From: Cenococcum geophilum 1.58
Taxonomy: Eukaryota; Ascomycota; Dothideomycetes; Gloniales; Gloniaceae
Direction: 5' to 3'
NCBI GenBank assembly: GCA_001692895.1
Contig: KV748212.1
Coordinates: 1,424,428 to 1,488,427 of the forward strand
DNA: 64,000 nt
Part shown: positions 48,361 through 58,399 of the stretch, in pieces
How the letters are laid out: every line of letters begins with the position of its first letter
How positions within the stretch are numbered: the first letter of the stretch is position 1
Notes under the pieces: generated by a model
What the model was told of the DNA's origin: nothing
Database searches by the model: none
What the model saw: the letters and a program-made list of their open reading frames with translations, nothing else
Program-made: the position numbers and the translations under genes

Positions 48361-48610
48361 TTGGGTCCCCGCTTATATTCCCAATAGCCTCTACACATGC
48401 CTCTGCCAAAGTGTACCCCTTATCTATATACCTAGGTAGCTACCTTATTTTTTACCCTTTCCTTCCTTATATCCTCCCTACCTTAGGGAGGGCACCAGAA
48501 CCGGCAGTCTAGCTGAGGACCGGTCGCCAGAACCAGACGACCGTCGACCGTCCGCCAGAGCTAGACGACCACCGTTCGAATATACAGGCCAGCGAACGGC
48601 CGTAGAGAAC
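48361..48610. other. Copy B spacer and short GGTCGTC remnant
   Basis: TGGGTCCCCGC, ACCTAGGTAGCTACC and TTTTTTACCCTTTCCTTCC match the copy A spacer in reverse. After them come about four CCAGACGACCGTC units (48505-48600). Confidence 0.7.
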
Positions 48611-48689
48611 GATTTTAAATTAATACGATTAATTGATTAATTAAATTTTAGGCGGAGCCTTTAATCGGGCCGACCTTTCCCCTAAATTA

Positions 48690-48955
48690 TTAGATAGGTA
48701 GGCATAGATAGTAATGTGCACAGATAGGAGGCACAGACGGTAGGTATAGACGGTAGGTATAGATAGGTAGGCATAGACAGGTAGCATAGATAGGTAGGTA
48801 CAGATAGGTAGGCATAGACAGTAGGCACAGACAGGTAGGCATAGATAGTAGGCATAAACAGTAGGCATAGGTAGGTAGGTATAGGTAGGTATAGATAGAC
48901 AGACAGATAGGTAGGCAGGTAGGTAGGTAGGTAGGCAGGCAGGCAGGTACTAAGC
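48690..48955. repeat. GGTA/GGCA tetranucleotide-derived tract in copy B
   Basis: ATAGATAGGTAGGCACAGAC-type units and a run of GGTAGGTAGGCAGGCAGG. It is equivalent to the CCTG tract of copy A, but more diverged. Confidence 0.85.
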
Positions 48956-49089
48956 CTAGTTAGGAAATCGGTATACAGCTAGCAGATCATTAGGAATACC
49001 GCTAATTAATAATTTAGAGCCTTTATAAAGGGTATCCCCCTTATCTTAATTACTTAATAAATAGCTCTATATTTTATATAGTTATATAG

Positions 49090-49330
49090 AAATATAAAAT
49101 ATGCAAAATATAAAATGTATAAAATGTGCAAAATGTGCAAAATATATAAAATATATAAAATATACAAAACGTGTAAAATACATAGGCTCTACGCGTTTGC
49201 TGCGAGTTGCTGTAAAATGCGCAGGCTCTATGCAGTTTACTGCAAGTTGCTGTAAAATACATAGGCTCTGTGCAGTTTGCTGCAAGTTGCTGCAAAATAC
49301 GTAGGCTCTATATAGTTTGCCGCAAAATGC
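49090..49330. repeat. Copy B, end 1 subterminal repeats
   Basis: A decamer-like AAAATGTGCA array (49090-49180) is followed by about four units of roughly 42 bp containing AAAATACATAGGCTCTATGC and GTTTGCTGCAAGTTGCTG. The open frames here on both strands are repeat-derived. Confidence 0.8.
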
Positions 49331-49430
49331 GCAAACCGCATAAGACTATATACGACTGCCGCGACCGTACAGTTTGCCGCAAATTGCCGTAAACTGCAAC
49401 AACGAGCCCGAAAAAAAATTTCCTGATGTA

Positions 49431-52400
49431 TCTTAATCTAGGAGTTTATACCTTTAAGCTCTACACACTATTAGAAGAGTAATTAAATAATAGCTAGCAT
49501 TTCTTTATTGTGTACTTCGTAGTTATACTTAGCCGGGTTTATTATCTTTAAGAAGAAAGCTATAGGGTACTATTCACCGTCTAGATATAACTGTAATAGG
49601 ATTCTCGCTATAACCCTATTAGAGGCGTCCGTTTCTAGCATTAATTTAAGGTCTAGGTTATAGTAATAAAGGATTAGGGAAGAGATAAGCTGATCTTTTA
49701 TCTCTTTAAAGGCTTCTATATAGCTATTATTAAAAACGAAAGGAATATCCTTCCTAGTTAGTTATATAAGAGGTTTTGCTATAATTCCGTAGTTATAGAT
49801 AAACTATTAGTAGAAGTTATAAAAGCTAAGAAAGGATTAGATTCCTTTTACTATATAAGGGGGCTTCTAGTTACGGATTACCTCTAACTTAGGGTTAACC
49901 TTAATTCCTTCTATAGTTACAATAAACCTAAGGTATTTTATACGTTTTACCCTAAACTCGCATTTCTTAATATTAACTTATAAGCCCGCGTTCCGTAGTC
50001 TCTCTAGGACCTTTTTAATATAAACTTAATACTTAAGTTTATTGTCTAAGTATATAAGGATGTCGTCTAGGTATGCTGTGTAGAATTTGTTAAGGTAATT
50101 AAAAAAAACATCATTTATATACCTTTGGTATATAGCCAGTCCGTTTATTAGTTTAAAAGGAAGAACTTTATATTTATAGGAACTATAACGGGTACGGAAC
50201 GTTATTAAATCTTTAGATATAGGGTTTATCCTAATTTGGTAAAAAGCTTAGCGGATATTAAGTTTAGTAAAGATCTTTACCTAGCTTAAACGTATAAGGG
50301 TTTTGTTAATTAAAGGAATAGGATAATAGTCCTTTTAAGTAATAGCGTTTAGCTTCTAATAGTTAATACAAAAACGAAGGCCTCTATTAGGCTTTTTTAT
50401 AAATAGGATAGGGGAAGTAAAAGGGGCTTAACTTGGCTTAATAAACCCTTTATCCAGGTTGTTAATTAAGTATTACTTTATTACTTTTAGCTTATCCGTT
50501 AATTAATAATAGAGGGGGCTATAGCCTAGCGAGTTATTACCTTTTAATTAAATCTTATAATTATATATCTAGTAGGGGGGTAACTTATCTAAGGCCGCCT
50601 TTAAGAATGCATCCTTATAGTCTATATAAATAGTAAAAAAGAGGCGTTTAACTAGTTCCTTATTAGTTTCCTTAGTTGGCTTTTCCTTTCTATTATTAAT
50701 AATTCGGTTAATTTTATATAGGCTTATTATAAAGACTTTATTGTCCTTTCGGTATATATTAAAGTAAAACGCTATAGCGCTAATTGCGGTAATATCTATA
50801 GTAGGGGGGTTACCTAATAATAGGGGCGTATATAACTTTAGAGACTTCTAGGGTACTGGCATTATTATTACTCCTTTTAGCTCCTATTATATCTTTTAGA
50901 TGTTATCCCTTATATCCTATTAATATATTCTTTTCTATACTGGTTAAATCTATATAATTAGGACGTTATCTACATTACTATCTGTCCCGCTTTTATACGT
51001 AAAGTTCTCTTTAAATATAGCGCTTTAGAAGAGTATCTTTATTAGTACGAAGTTCTTTCCAGCTTCGCGGTAGGCGTTTTTTTAGGTAAAGGCTAGGTTA
51101 CGGGCCCGGACATTTTACTAGTAGGTAGGGTTAGCCCTTACGGCTAGCGTTTTGCGGTTAGTTTGGATCTCCCTAATAAAGGAGGGTAACCTTAGTCTAT
51201 TCTCTAGCCAGACAAACTGTCTTTATTATATATTTAGCTAAATATTAAAATAGGACATCTATTTTTGTCTAAGGATTATATTATAGGACCCTAGGTTTAG
51301 GATGCAAAAGGGGATACCATATTAGCGTTGTCCGTTAAGAGCGATATATAACTTTAAGACGTGGGTAATAGGCCAACCGGCTTAGCCGTTATAGCCTTTT
51401 ACCTAGATAGGCTTCTCTAGTTAGATGGCTTCTGTATTTAAAAACTTAGTAATATTATTTATATAGGCAGTATTTATAAAGGTAAAGCTATTTACTCTAG
51501 TATTAATAAGGGCGGTTATATTAACTCTATATCCATTTTAAGATACTATATATAGAACTATAAAATGCTTTCCACCCATTAACTAACTAAGATTAATCTC
51601 TTTAAGATCAATAGGGTACCCTAGGGGGGAGTCTTTCCCTAAGGTTCTTTTTTTTCTAACTTATTAGACGTTTCTCCTTCCTCTATTTCCTTAATATCGC
51701 CTATATCCTTTAGCTCCGGGTAAGACGAGGTAAAGTAACCCTACTTATTATAGTTAAAGCACGTATCCGAAGCAGGGTTAATTGGAGTATTACGGCAAAT
51801 ACTAGTCGATGGCGTAGTACGTAACTAGTTAGGCGAGGCTCGCTAGTATATAGTTATAACCACCTTTAGTATAAGAGTAGTTATAACTTGTCTTCCTACT
51901 CTAGCTTCTATAGGCGTGGCTAGCAAGTTCTAATTATTACGGAGTCGCTTCTACTAATTAGGGCGGGCGTTAATCCGCTTTAGTTTTAAGTCCAATAATA
52001 GGTAATAAGCTGCAAGTCTTTTATAGGTTGGTAGGTTATCTAAAATTACAGCAATCTTTTCTTATAGCCGAATTGTTAGCTTATTATATAGGTCTAATTA
52101 GTAGTTCTTAAGGGGAACCTGGCCTTCTCCTATAAGGTATAGGAATTAAGTTTAAAATTTGGTAAAGGGTTAGTTCGGTTTTATTATTAGGCGATTATAG
52201 TTATAACGGGTATCCCGTACTTTATTTGGGTTAATATAAATAGCCGCTAGGTGCCGTATTATCTTATTAATAGATATAAATTAGATAGGGGAGTCGTCCT
52301 TAAACTTGGCTTAAAGGTGCCGTTAGGCGTCCCTAGTGGTTTAACTAAAGATATAGAGTATTTTGGCTTCTTTAGAAAGAAAATAGTTATAGTTAACGCG

Positions 52401-52799
52401 GAGCTTTCCTTATACTTAAATCCTCTAATTCTTAAAGGTAGGGTCTATTCCGTTAGATAGTAGTAGGGGGTTAAGGAGCTTAATAGACTTTAATTACTTC
52501 GTTATTATATCCGTACTCCCTAGTATATCGCATTTAGTAGAGTGAATAGGTTGGCTAGGGCTTTAAGAAGGGGAAGCTAGGCTATTTTATAGGGCTGTAA
52601 GGCTTTTTAGGATCTCTTATAGGGTCTCTTATATATTTCTTGCTTTAAGACAATCGGCTTCCTAGCTGGCTACAAGGGCGCGAATCTACTCGCGTACGTC
52701 TATAACGTTATTATCGTCTTCGATTTCTAATCCTAATTAGATCTTAGGTTCCTCTCGGGTAGAGGCAGCTCTCTTAAATAAGCTTACTTTAGGTGCCAT
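49431..52799 (-). pseudogene. Gypsy4 gag, protease and RT, RIP-degraded
   Basis: The minus-strand ATG at 52797-52799 opens MAPKVSLFKRAASTREEPKI. The CCHC knuckle CFNYNK*GYFTSSYPE lies near 51790-51735. The protease remnant ITALINTRVNSFTFINTAY is near 51530-51455 (expected LIDTG). RT occupies about 50600-49700 with the YLDDILIY box intact at about 50082-50053. RNase H runs to 49431, where element B interrupts. The + frame at 52251-52460 is antisense and not a gene. Confidence 0.83.
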
Positions 52800-53029
52800 T
52801 GTTAGCTTCCTAAAGTTTATCGGTATTATATACTTTGGTTTTAATTCTGGGGGTACAGATCTAGTCCTATTTAGCTTATAAGGTGGGATATTATCTGGGC
52901 CTTCCTAGGTAAGGTAGAGTTGTTTTAGTGTCTAAGTATAGCGCGTTAGTGCGTCGTTACAGACAAAGTTTCTTTAGGGTGGGATATTATTAAGGCCTTC
53001 TTAGGCAAGGTAGGGAGAGCTTAGTATAA

Positions 53030-53240
53030 TATTACGGCTTAAATAAATGCCTCTAAACCGAAGCTTAAACGAATGCTATATTACGAAGATACTAAGCTAA
53101 AGAGAAGGAAAAGGGGTCGCTAGGACCGATGTAAACAAATATATAGGGTGAGCCGCTAAGGCGCTAGCTTTGGGCGGGCCAATCGCAGGTCAGCAGAATA
53201 TGGCAGAATTTGGCAGGTAATATGTGATAGCGCCGTTACA
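53030..53240 (-). repeat. Gypsy4 5' LTR (right)
   Basis: 211 bp on the + strand, from TATTACGGCTTAAATAAAT to GCGCCGTTACA. A more distant relative of this LTR is seen at 58804. Confidence 0.9.
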
Positions 53241-53245
53241 ATAAG

Positions 53246-53386
53246 GATAACGGATAAGATAGTAACAGGTGGGGTATCTTGTTAAGAGGTTATTGTGGGT
53301 ATCTATAATTAAGATAATAATAGAAATTGATGGGAATAAAAAACTTTAAATTAAAGATAATGCAGTAGAAGGCCTAGGCTTATAAC
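53246..53386 (-). other. Copia2 leader with Met-tRNA-type primer site
   Basis: Read on the minus strand from the LTR, the first bases are GTTATAAGCCTAGGCC (53386-53371). This is the same primer-site type as in Copia1, one G-to-A from GTTATGAGCC. The rest is 5' leader and the start of gag, cut by Gypsy4. Confidence 0.7.
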
Positions 53387-53626
53387 TGTTAAACTGGTAA
53401 TTTGGAATAAGAACTCTGTTTATTAAAGAGGGCTCTATAAGCTCTCTATATACCTTAAATAGGTAGCGTAATAGACAGACGACTACATCATTTGTTAGGT
53501 AATAGAAATAGGTAATAAGACATTATATAAGACATTTAGTTATAAGTTAACAATATAGTTCGTATAGACGATCTAGGTCTATAGACAGTAGTAGATAATA
53601 GTAAGGAACCTCGATTTAGGTCAACA
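53387..53626 (-). repeat. Copia2 5' LTR (right)
   Basis: 240 bp on the + strand, from TGTTAAACTGGTAATTTGG to TTTAGGTCAACA. It is followed by ACTTA, the target duplication. Confidence 0.9.
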
Positions 53627-53900
53627 ACTTAAAAGAGTTTAAGGCAGCTAAACTAGATACTAAAGCACAAGTATAACTAGCTTAATACTAAGTTTAAGGA
53701 TTTAAAAGAGTCTAAGGCAGCCAAAATAGACGCTAAAGCGTAAGTATAACTAGCTTAATACTAAGTTTAAGGACTTGAAAGAGTCTAAGGCAGCTAAACT
53801 ATACGCTAAAGCGCGAGTGTAACCAGCTTAATACTAAGCTTAACACTAAGTTTAAGGACTTAAAAAGTCTAAAGTAGCGGAACTAGACACTATAAACTAA
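53627..53900. repeat. 73-bp tandem repeat array, right part
   Basis: Units start with ACTTA/ATTTA at 53627, 53700 and 53773 (spacing 73) and 53858 (spacing 85, owing to a 12-bp AAGCTTAACACT duplication). Together with 29174-29281 they form one array split by Copia2. The period is not a multiple of three, so it is not coding. Confidence 0.87.
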
Positions 53901-55182
53901 AGACTTAATAGTGCTTAAAAAACCTTTATCCGTTTAAATAATAATATATAGTATTCTTAGGCAATAGCTATAGAACCATAGCTACGGCGAATATATTATT
54001 TACTACCAGTATTGCAGAGCCTAATAATATTAGCTATCCGGACCTATAAATTCCGTTATTTCTATATAAGCCGTAGTAATAAAAAAAGGGAAGATTAAGG
54101 GTAGTGCTAGTTAAGTTAAGATAACTAAATAAGTTAGTACTTAGAACTATAATATCTGGTCTTAGGTATATAGAGTTCTAATTAATATCTAACTTAAGCT
54201 GCTGCCTGGAAGTCTTATATTCGTTATTAGGGTAACGCTAAAGGGCTAGGCTAGACGATAGGTATTGGCAATAATATAGATAATTTAAAGCCCGCGAAGT
54301 AACTAAATAGAAAGCCCGTATCTTATAGGCTAACTGCTTATTTTTAACGGCTTTTAAAGGTTTATTTTTAGAATTCCTTTTAACATCTCCGGTTTCCTAT
54401 TAAACAGATATATTAGCACAAGCCTATATACTACTAGGGTACGAAGAGCTAAAATATAGTTAGAGCTCTTTAAATAATTTGCCAGAAAAGAATAGGTTAT
54501 TTAGGTTAGCCTATAGATTGGCCAGCTTAACCTTAATATCCTACCCTAGCTTATAAAGATTAGGGCCATCTCTACCTAATATACCACCGTCGATCTGCGT
54601 ATTAGTATCTCCCTTATTTATAGCGGCTAAAGAGGCTTTAAGTGTCTGGTCTTTAGAAGGTATTATAATATAGCTTTTAAAAGAGCCTGCTCCGCGCTAG
54701 GGCATTAAATGCTATATTATAGGTAGAGCTTATAGTAGTTATATAAGGTGGGATATATTTCTAAGTAGTATGCGTTTAAAGAAATTAAGGCTAAGGTAAG
54801 CTTAACGTAGCTATATTTTTAAAGACAAAGAGGCTATAGTATTAGTTTAGGCGGCTATAAAAGTTTAAAAGATTAAGCAAATAATGGCAGAAAATAGAAG
54901 AAAAAGGCGTATAAATAAGAATAAGGTGTTATAGGGCTAAAGTAATAATAGCTATATTATAGATGGCTTAATATACAATTTGGACTACGAGGCCTATATA
55001 TAAATAAGTCTAGCGAATATCTTTAATATAAAGCATAGTAGCCATAAGTGGGATCTAGGATACTAGTTTTGGGTTGCCTGTATAGTATATATAACAGCTT
55101 ATCTAAAAAAAAAGTTGCTTTATTAGTGATATAGCTTAAAAATAGGTTATACTTTAGGTGAAAGGGTATTCTAAAGCCTTAT
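53901..55182. other. AT-rich RIP-damaged stretch, identity unclear
   Basis: No long frame is open. A basic stretch MAENRRKRRINKNKV read on the + strand near 54880 is reminiscent of the C-terminal basic tail of pogo/Fot1-type transposases. No DDE motif or HTH could be found upstream, so I do not assign it. This may be host sequence of the 73-bp array or an old DNA transposon. Confidence 0.3.
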
Positions 55183-55530
55183 TTTGCGCTTATAGGATAA
55201 AATACCATATTATATTTTACTTTGTTTTGTATAATTTTAGACTTTTTATAATATCTTAGATTATCCCCCTACCTCTCTCTACTATGCACTTTACCTTATC
55301 TTGCACTTATGGGATAAAATACTATAATATATTTTACTTTTTTTTATACAATCTTAGACCTTTTATAATGTCTTAGATTATCCCCCTACCTCTCTTTACT
55401 ATGCATTTTACCTTACCTTACGCTTATAAAATAAAATGCTATATTATATTTCACTTTTTCGTACAATCTTATATATTTTTTAATGTCTTAGATTGTCCTA
55501 AATTTGTTCCCCTACCTCTTTAGAGCTGCT
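55183..55530. repeat. Three tandem copies of a 117-bp unit
   Basis: Units begin at about 55183, 55300 and 55417 (the TATAGGATAA/TATGGGATAA/TATAAAATAA marker is at 55191, 55308 and 55425). Each contains ATTATATTTTACTTT, CAATCTTAGAC, TTATAATGTCTTAGATTATC and CCCCCTACCTCTCT. The third is truncated and diverged. Confidence 0.87.
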
Positions 55531-55760
55531 TTACTAACTAGTTATAACATAAAGAATAAAATTATTAGCTATAAATAGTACTAATATACTAGGAAGGCTC
55601 TATAACTATCTATATAAACGGCTCTATAAACAGCTCTGTAAAATATTTTTATAATTGCCTATATAAACACCTATATAAATGTATAACCGACTACCAAGGC
55701 TTACACTACCTTGTAACTTACCACCTTATATATCTTACTACCTATATCTTACCACCTATT
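55531..55760. other. Spacer, no gene seen
   Basis: AT-rich sequence with CTATATAAACGGCTCTATAAA-like short repeats and TTACTACCTATATCTTACCA near the LTR boundary. Nothing codes here. Confidence 0.4.
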
Positions 55761-56219
55761 TATTATAGACGCTTTAAGTATAATATTACGACTACTAGGA
55801 GAGAAGCCAGAAGCAGCTAGTTAGTTAATTAAGGCATAGTCTAGAATGGAGCCGGTAGAACTATATAACGAGGAATAGTAACTAAGGTTATATAATATGC
55901 TATATATTAAATAAGAGGAATAGGAGGAACCTACGTATCTTATATACTATACGTACATTATATATAAGGAGGATTTCTTAGGCATATAATTATGTATTTA
56001 AAGGACCATAGTCCCTACTTAGATAGTTCTCTTTTTTATAGTAAATCTTAGAATACAATTAGAGTTAATTTATTAGGTAACTACTCTACTAGTTATATTT
56101 ACGTTATTAACTATTCTATACCTATATACTTAGCCTATTAATAAGTCTACCGTGGTATTTCCTATAAGGCTTTATTATATATTTACTACTAGGGTTATAG
56201 TAAAAGAAGTTAAATAACA
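55761..56219 (+). repeat. 5' LTR of the gag-only element
   Basis: It starts TATTATAGACGCTTTAAGTA (ancestral TGTTACGGACGC) and ends at about TTAAATAACA. It aligns along its length with the reverse complement of 33242-33772 but is shorter (459 against 531 bp) and rich in C-to-T and G-to-A changes. Confidence 0.8.
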
Positions 56220-58170
56220 TACTACTAAAAGCAGTAGCTATAACAGCGTTAACGGCAGCGACTATATTAGGATTAGGTAATAATACTAGTATAGCAGATA
56301 CTAACTCTTAGCTAGTTACCGTTAGACAGCTATAGGAAATAGTTAATTAATTAATGGATAGTAATAGGATACTTAAAGAAAGGATTGCTAGGATTGGAGT
56401 AGCTAAGGTTAAGTTACCCTTAATTAAACGATTCTTAGAAGAGAAGTTAAAGCTTAAGGGATTCCTTATATAAATATACTTTAAGGTTACGTAAAAGGGA
56501 GTTAAACTAAAAATGCCTATAGATTAAGTTGCTTATATAGGACTATTCTTAACAGAAAGAGTACTTAAGTAGTTTAAGCCTTATCTTATAGAGGTATAGA
56601 AGTATAGTATAATAACTACTAACCAGGAGGTACGGTATATATTCTTAAGTTAAAATAGGTTTGCGGAATAATTAACGCAAATATTTAAAAACCCGGAGGT
56701 AACTACTATAGTAAAAAAAAAGCTGTAAAACCTAGTATAAAGAACTTTAGCAATTAAGTATATAACATAGTTTTAAATATTAGTAATATAGGTTAAATAG
56801 AATAATAAAGCGCTTATAATATAGTATACATAAAGACTTAAAGTAAAAGTCTAGGACGTAATTATTCTAATAGAAGATATGGATACTCTTAGGGATTTAA
56901 TTAACTAAGTAATTAAGATTAATAATAGGATCTACCAAAGAGAGTAGACTAAGAAGGGTTAGGATAGAGTTTTATAGTTATATAAGGCGTAAGGTATACA
57001 GCAATAAAGTTAGAGTTAAAAACTATAGTATAACGTAGAGCTAATAAACCTAAGTAGTACTAAATAAAATAAGAAATAAAATAAACGACTATAGAAACCT
57101 AGAGGATAAGAATTAAGTAATTAAAGGTTTAAGGAGCAAAGGCTAAACTAGGGATCTTAGTAGTAGAAGACGTTTAGGTGAACTCTATAGTAAGAAAAAT
57201 GGTTTAAAGAAGGAGCTTATATAAATTGCGGAAAATAGGGTTATTATATTAAAGACTATAAAAGTAGGTAGAGTTACTATATAGTAAAAGGAACGAGACT
57301 AGTAGAAGATATATATATATAGAGGAATAATAGTATACTATAAGGAACAAAAGAATATTTAATTAAAAGTTTTGCGTTTTATTATAATAACGCATACTAA
57401 ATTTATAAGGACGCTAAGTATAGCATAAGCTATTAGCTATAGGAGCTAAAATTATTAGAGTTTAGAGGAACCAATAAACTAGTTTATAGATTGGATATTA
57501 AGGACGATAAATTTAATATAGGCGAAATATTCCGTAATAATAAGGTAATAAGGGCAGCTTACTAGGAGTATATAAAGCTTAAAGATGTTATAAAAAAGAT
57601 ATAGAATAATTCTACTATAGAATAGGGAATATTAGTAGGATTAAGACCCTACTAAATATAATATCTATTGCTTTATAAGATATAAGAGAAGAAAGATAGT
57701 AAACCACTTTAGTACTTAATAAAGGTAAAAGGCCAAAGGCTTAAGATTCTTAGGAAGAGATAAAAGATAACTAAGATTCTTAAGACGAGATAAGGCAAGC
57801 TTAAGGACCTATAATAGACGATAACTAATAGAGTAAAGTAATGGCTTAGTTTAGTAATATATAAATAATCTTAGGACGAAGTTCCCTAAAAATATAAGAT
57901 TCTTAGAACAAAATAAGTAAGATTTAAGACTTTTTAAATAAGATAAGAATATTATAAAAGCCTAGTTAGACTAAGGCTAGAGCTAAGCTTAAGAAAAAAG
58001 CAAGCTTAGAATTAAGAATCCTATAGAACTAAGATTTCTAGATAAGAATAAGGACTATTAAATAGACTAAAATTAAGAAGTAAGAAGACTTTAGGGATTT
58101 ACTTATAAGGCGAAAACCAAAAGAAACCATAGCGGAATTTAGATAAAGAATTATTGTATAGTAAAACTAG
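56220..58170 (+). pseudogene. gag-like frame with CCHC knuckle, RIP-degraded
   Basis: Read-through shows a Lys/Glu-rich gag-like region and one knuckle, NCGK*GYYIKDYK, at about 57226-57262. Its expected form is CGKxGHxxxDC, with H and C changed to Y. Text after 57330 (SFAFYYNNAY, then repeated ILRTK/ILKTR segments) is not recognisable. A gag protein would package the element RNA. Confidence 0.6.
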
Positions 58171-58218
58171 AAACTAGACTATATTAGCAAAATATTTATA
58201 CCTCCTAATAGTACTAAC

Positions 58219-58254
58219 AGCTCCTAACAGCTCCTATTAGGGCTGTTAGGAGCT
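58219..58254. other. 12-bp perfect inverted repeat
   Basis: AGCTCCTAACAG (58219-58230) and CTGTTAGGAGCT (58243-58254) with a 12-nt loop. It is followed at 58310-58375 by degenerate 9-bp AGGACCTCT repeats. Confidence 0.65.
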
Positions 58255-58399
58255 CTAGGAGACACTTATACTTAGCATCCTACTAGGAGCCTATTAGGAG
58301 GTTGCCCGGACTATTAGGACCTTTAGGACCTCTAGGACCTCTAAGACTATTAAGATAATTAGGACTATTAGGATAATAATAAAAATTCTAGATTTAAAA

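Larger units (their letters stand above)
46826..49428 (-). mobile_element. Novel repeat-packed TIR element, copy B (2,603 bp)
   Basis: The element begins CATCAGGAAATTTTTTTTT with GCACGTTGTCGC and ends GCAACAACGAGCCC...CCTGATG, flanked by TA on both sides (46824-46825, 49429-49430). Its right end matches the left end of copy A in reverse complement: TIR, then a GTTTGCCGCAAATTGCC region, then GTACGGTCGCGGCAG-like text. The GGTCGTC repeat, spacer and 12-bp array follow in the same order. It is therefore the same family in the opposite orientation. Removing it with one TA rejoins the Gypsy4 RNase H frame. It is GC-richer and less RIP-mutated than its host. Confidence 0.82.
44453..53240 (-). mobile_element. 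Ty3/Gypsy chromovirus 4, minus strand, TSD ATAAG, interrupted by element B
   Basis: Two 211-bp LTRs (44453-44663 and 53030-53240) are bounded by ATAAG (44448-44452 and 53241-53245). The CACCCCCCTCTTT tract next to the left LTR is the reverse of a polypurine tract, so the element is on the minus strand. It is inserted at the start of the Copia2 gag. Without element B it is about 6.2 kb. Confidence 0.92.
29282..53626 (-). mobile_element. Ty1/Copia element 2, minus strand, inflated by nested insertions
   Basis: Two direct 240-bp LTRs (29282-29521 and 53387-53626) bound a 24-kb interval. The target duplication is ATTTA/ACTTA (29277-29281 and 53627-53631), one C-to-T apart. On the minus strand, leader and gag lie at the right, integrase and RT in the middle, and RNase H at the left. 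Removing Gypsy3, Gypsy4 and the fold-back MITE leaves about 5.2 kb, a normal Copia length, and restores the RT frame across the Gypsy3 site. The Met-type primer site (53371-53386) and a polypurine tract next to the left LTR agree with minus-strand orientation. Confidence 0.9.
55761..58170 (+). mobile_element. LTR retrotransposon, 5' LTR and gag only (RIP-inactivated)
   Basis: The LTR at 55761-56219 is the RIP-damaged form of the solo LTR at 33242-33772. Internal sequence follows to about 58170 with gag-like content. No RT or integrase and no 3' LTR are seen before the sequence changes at about 58190, so the copy is truncated or the family is non-autonomous. Confidence 0.72.

Noticed and set aside
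46843-48512. Long open frames with the same residue repeats in copy B
   Set aside because: Same 12-bp array in reverse; the overlapping frames on both strands cannot all be genes and none has independent support.
52251-52460. Plus-strand open frame of 69 codons
   Set aside because: It is antisense to the Gypsy4 gag region.
54780-54990. Pogo/Fot1 transposase C-terminus
   Set aside because: Only a short basic KR-rich stretch resembles it; no DDE or HTH motif was found, so it is left unassigned.
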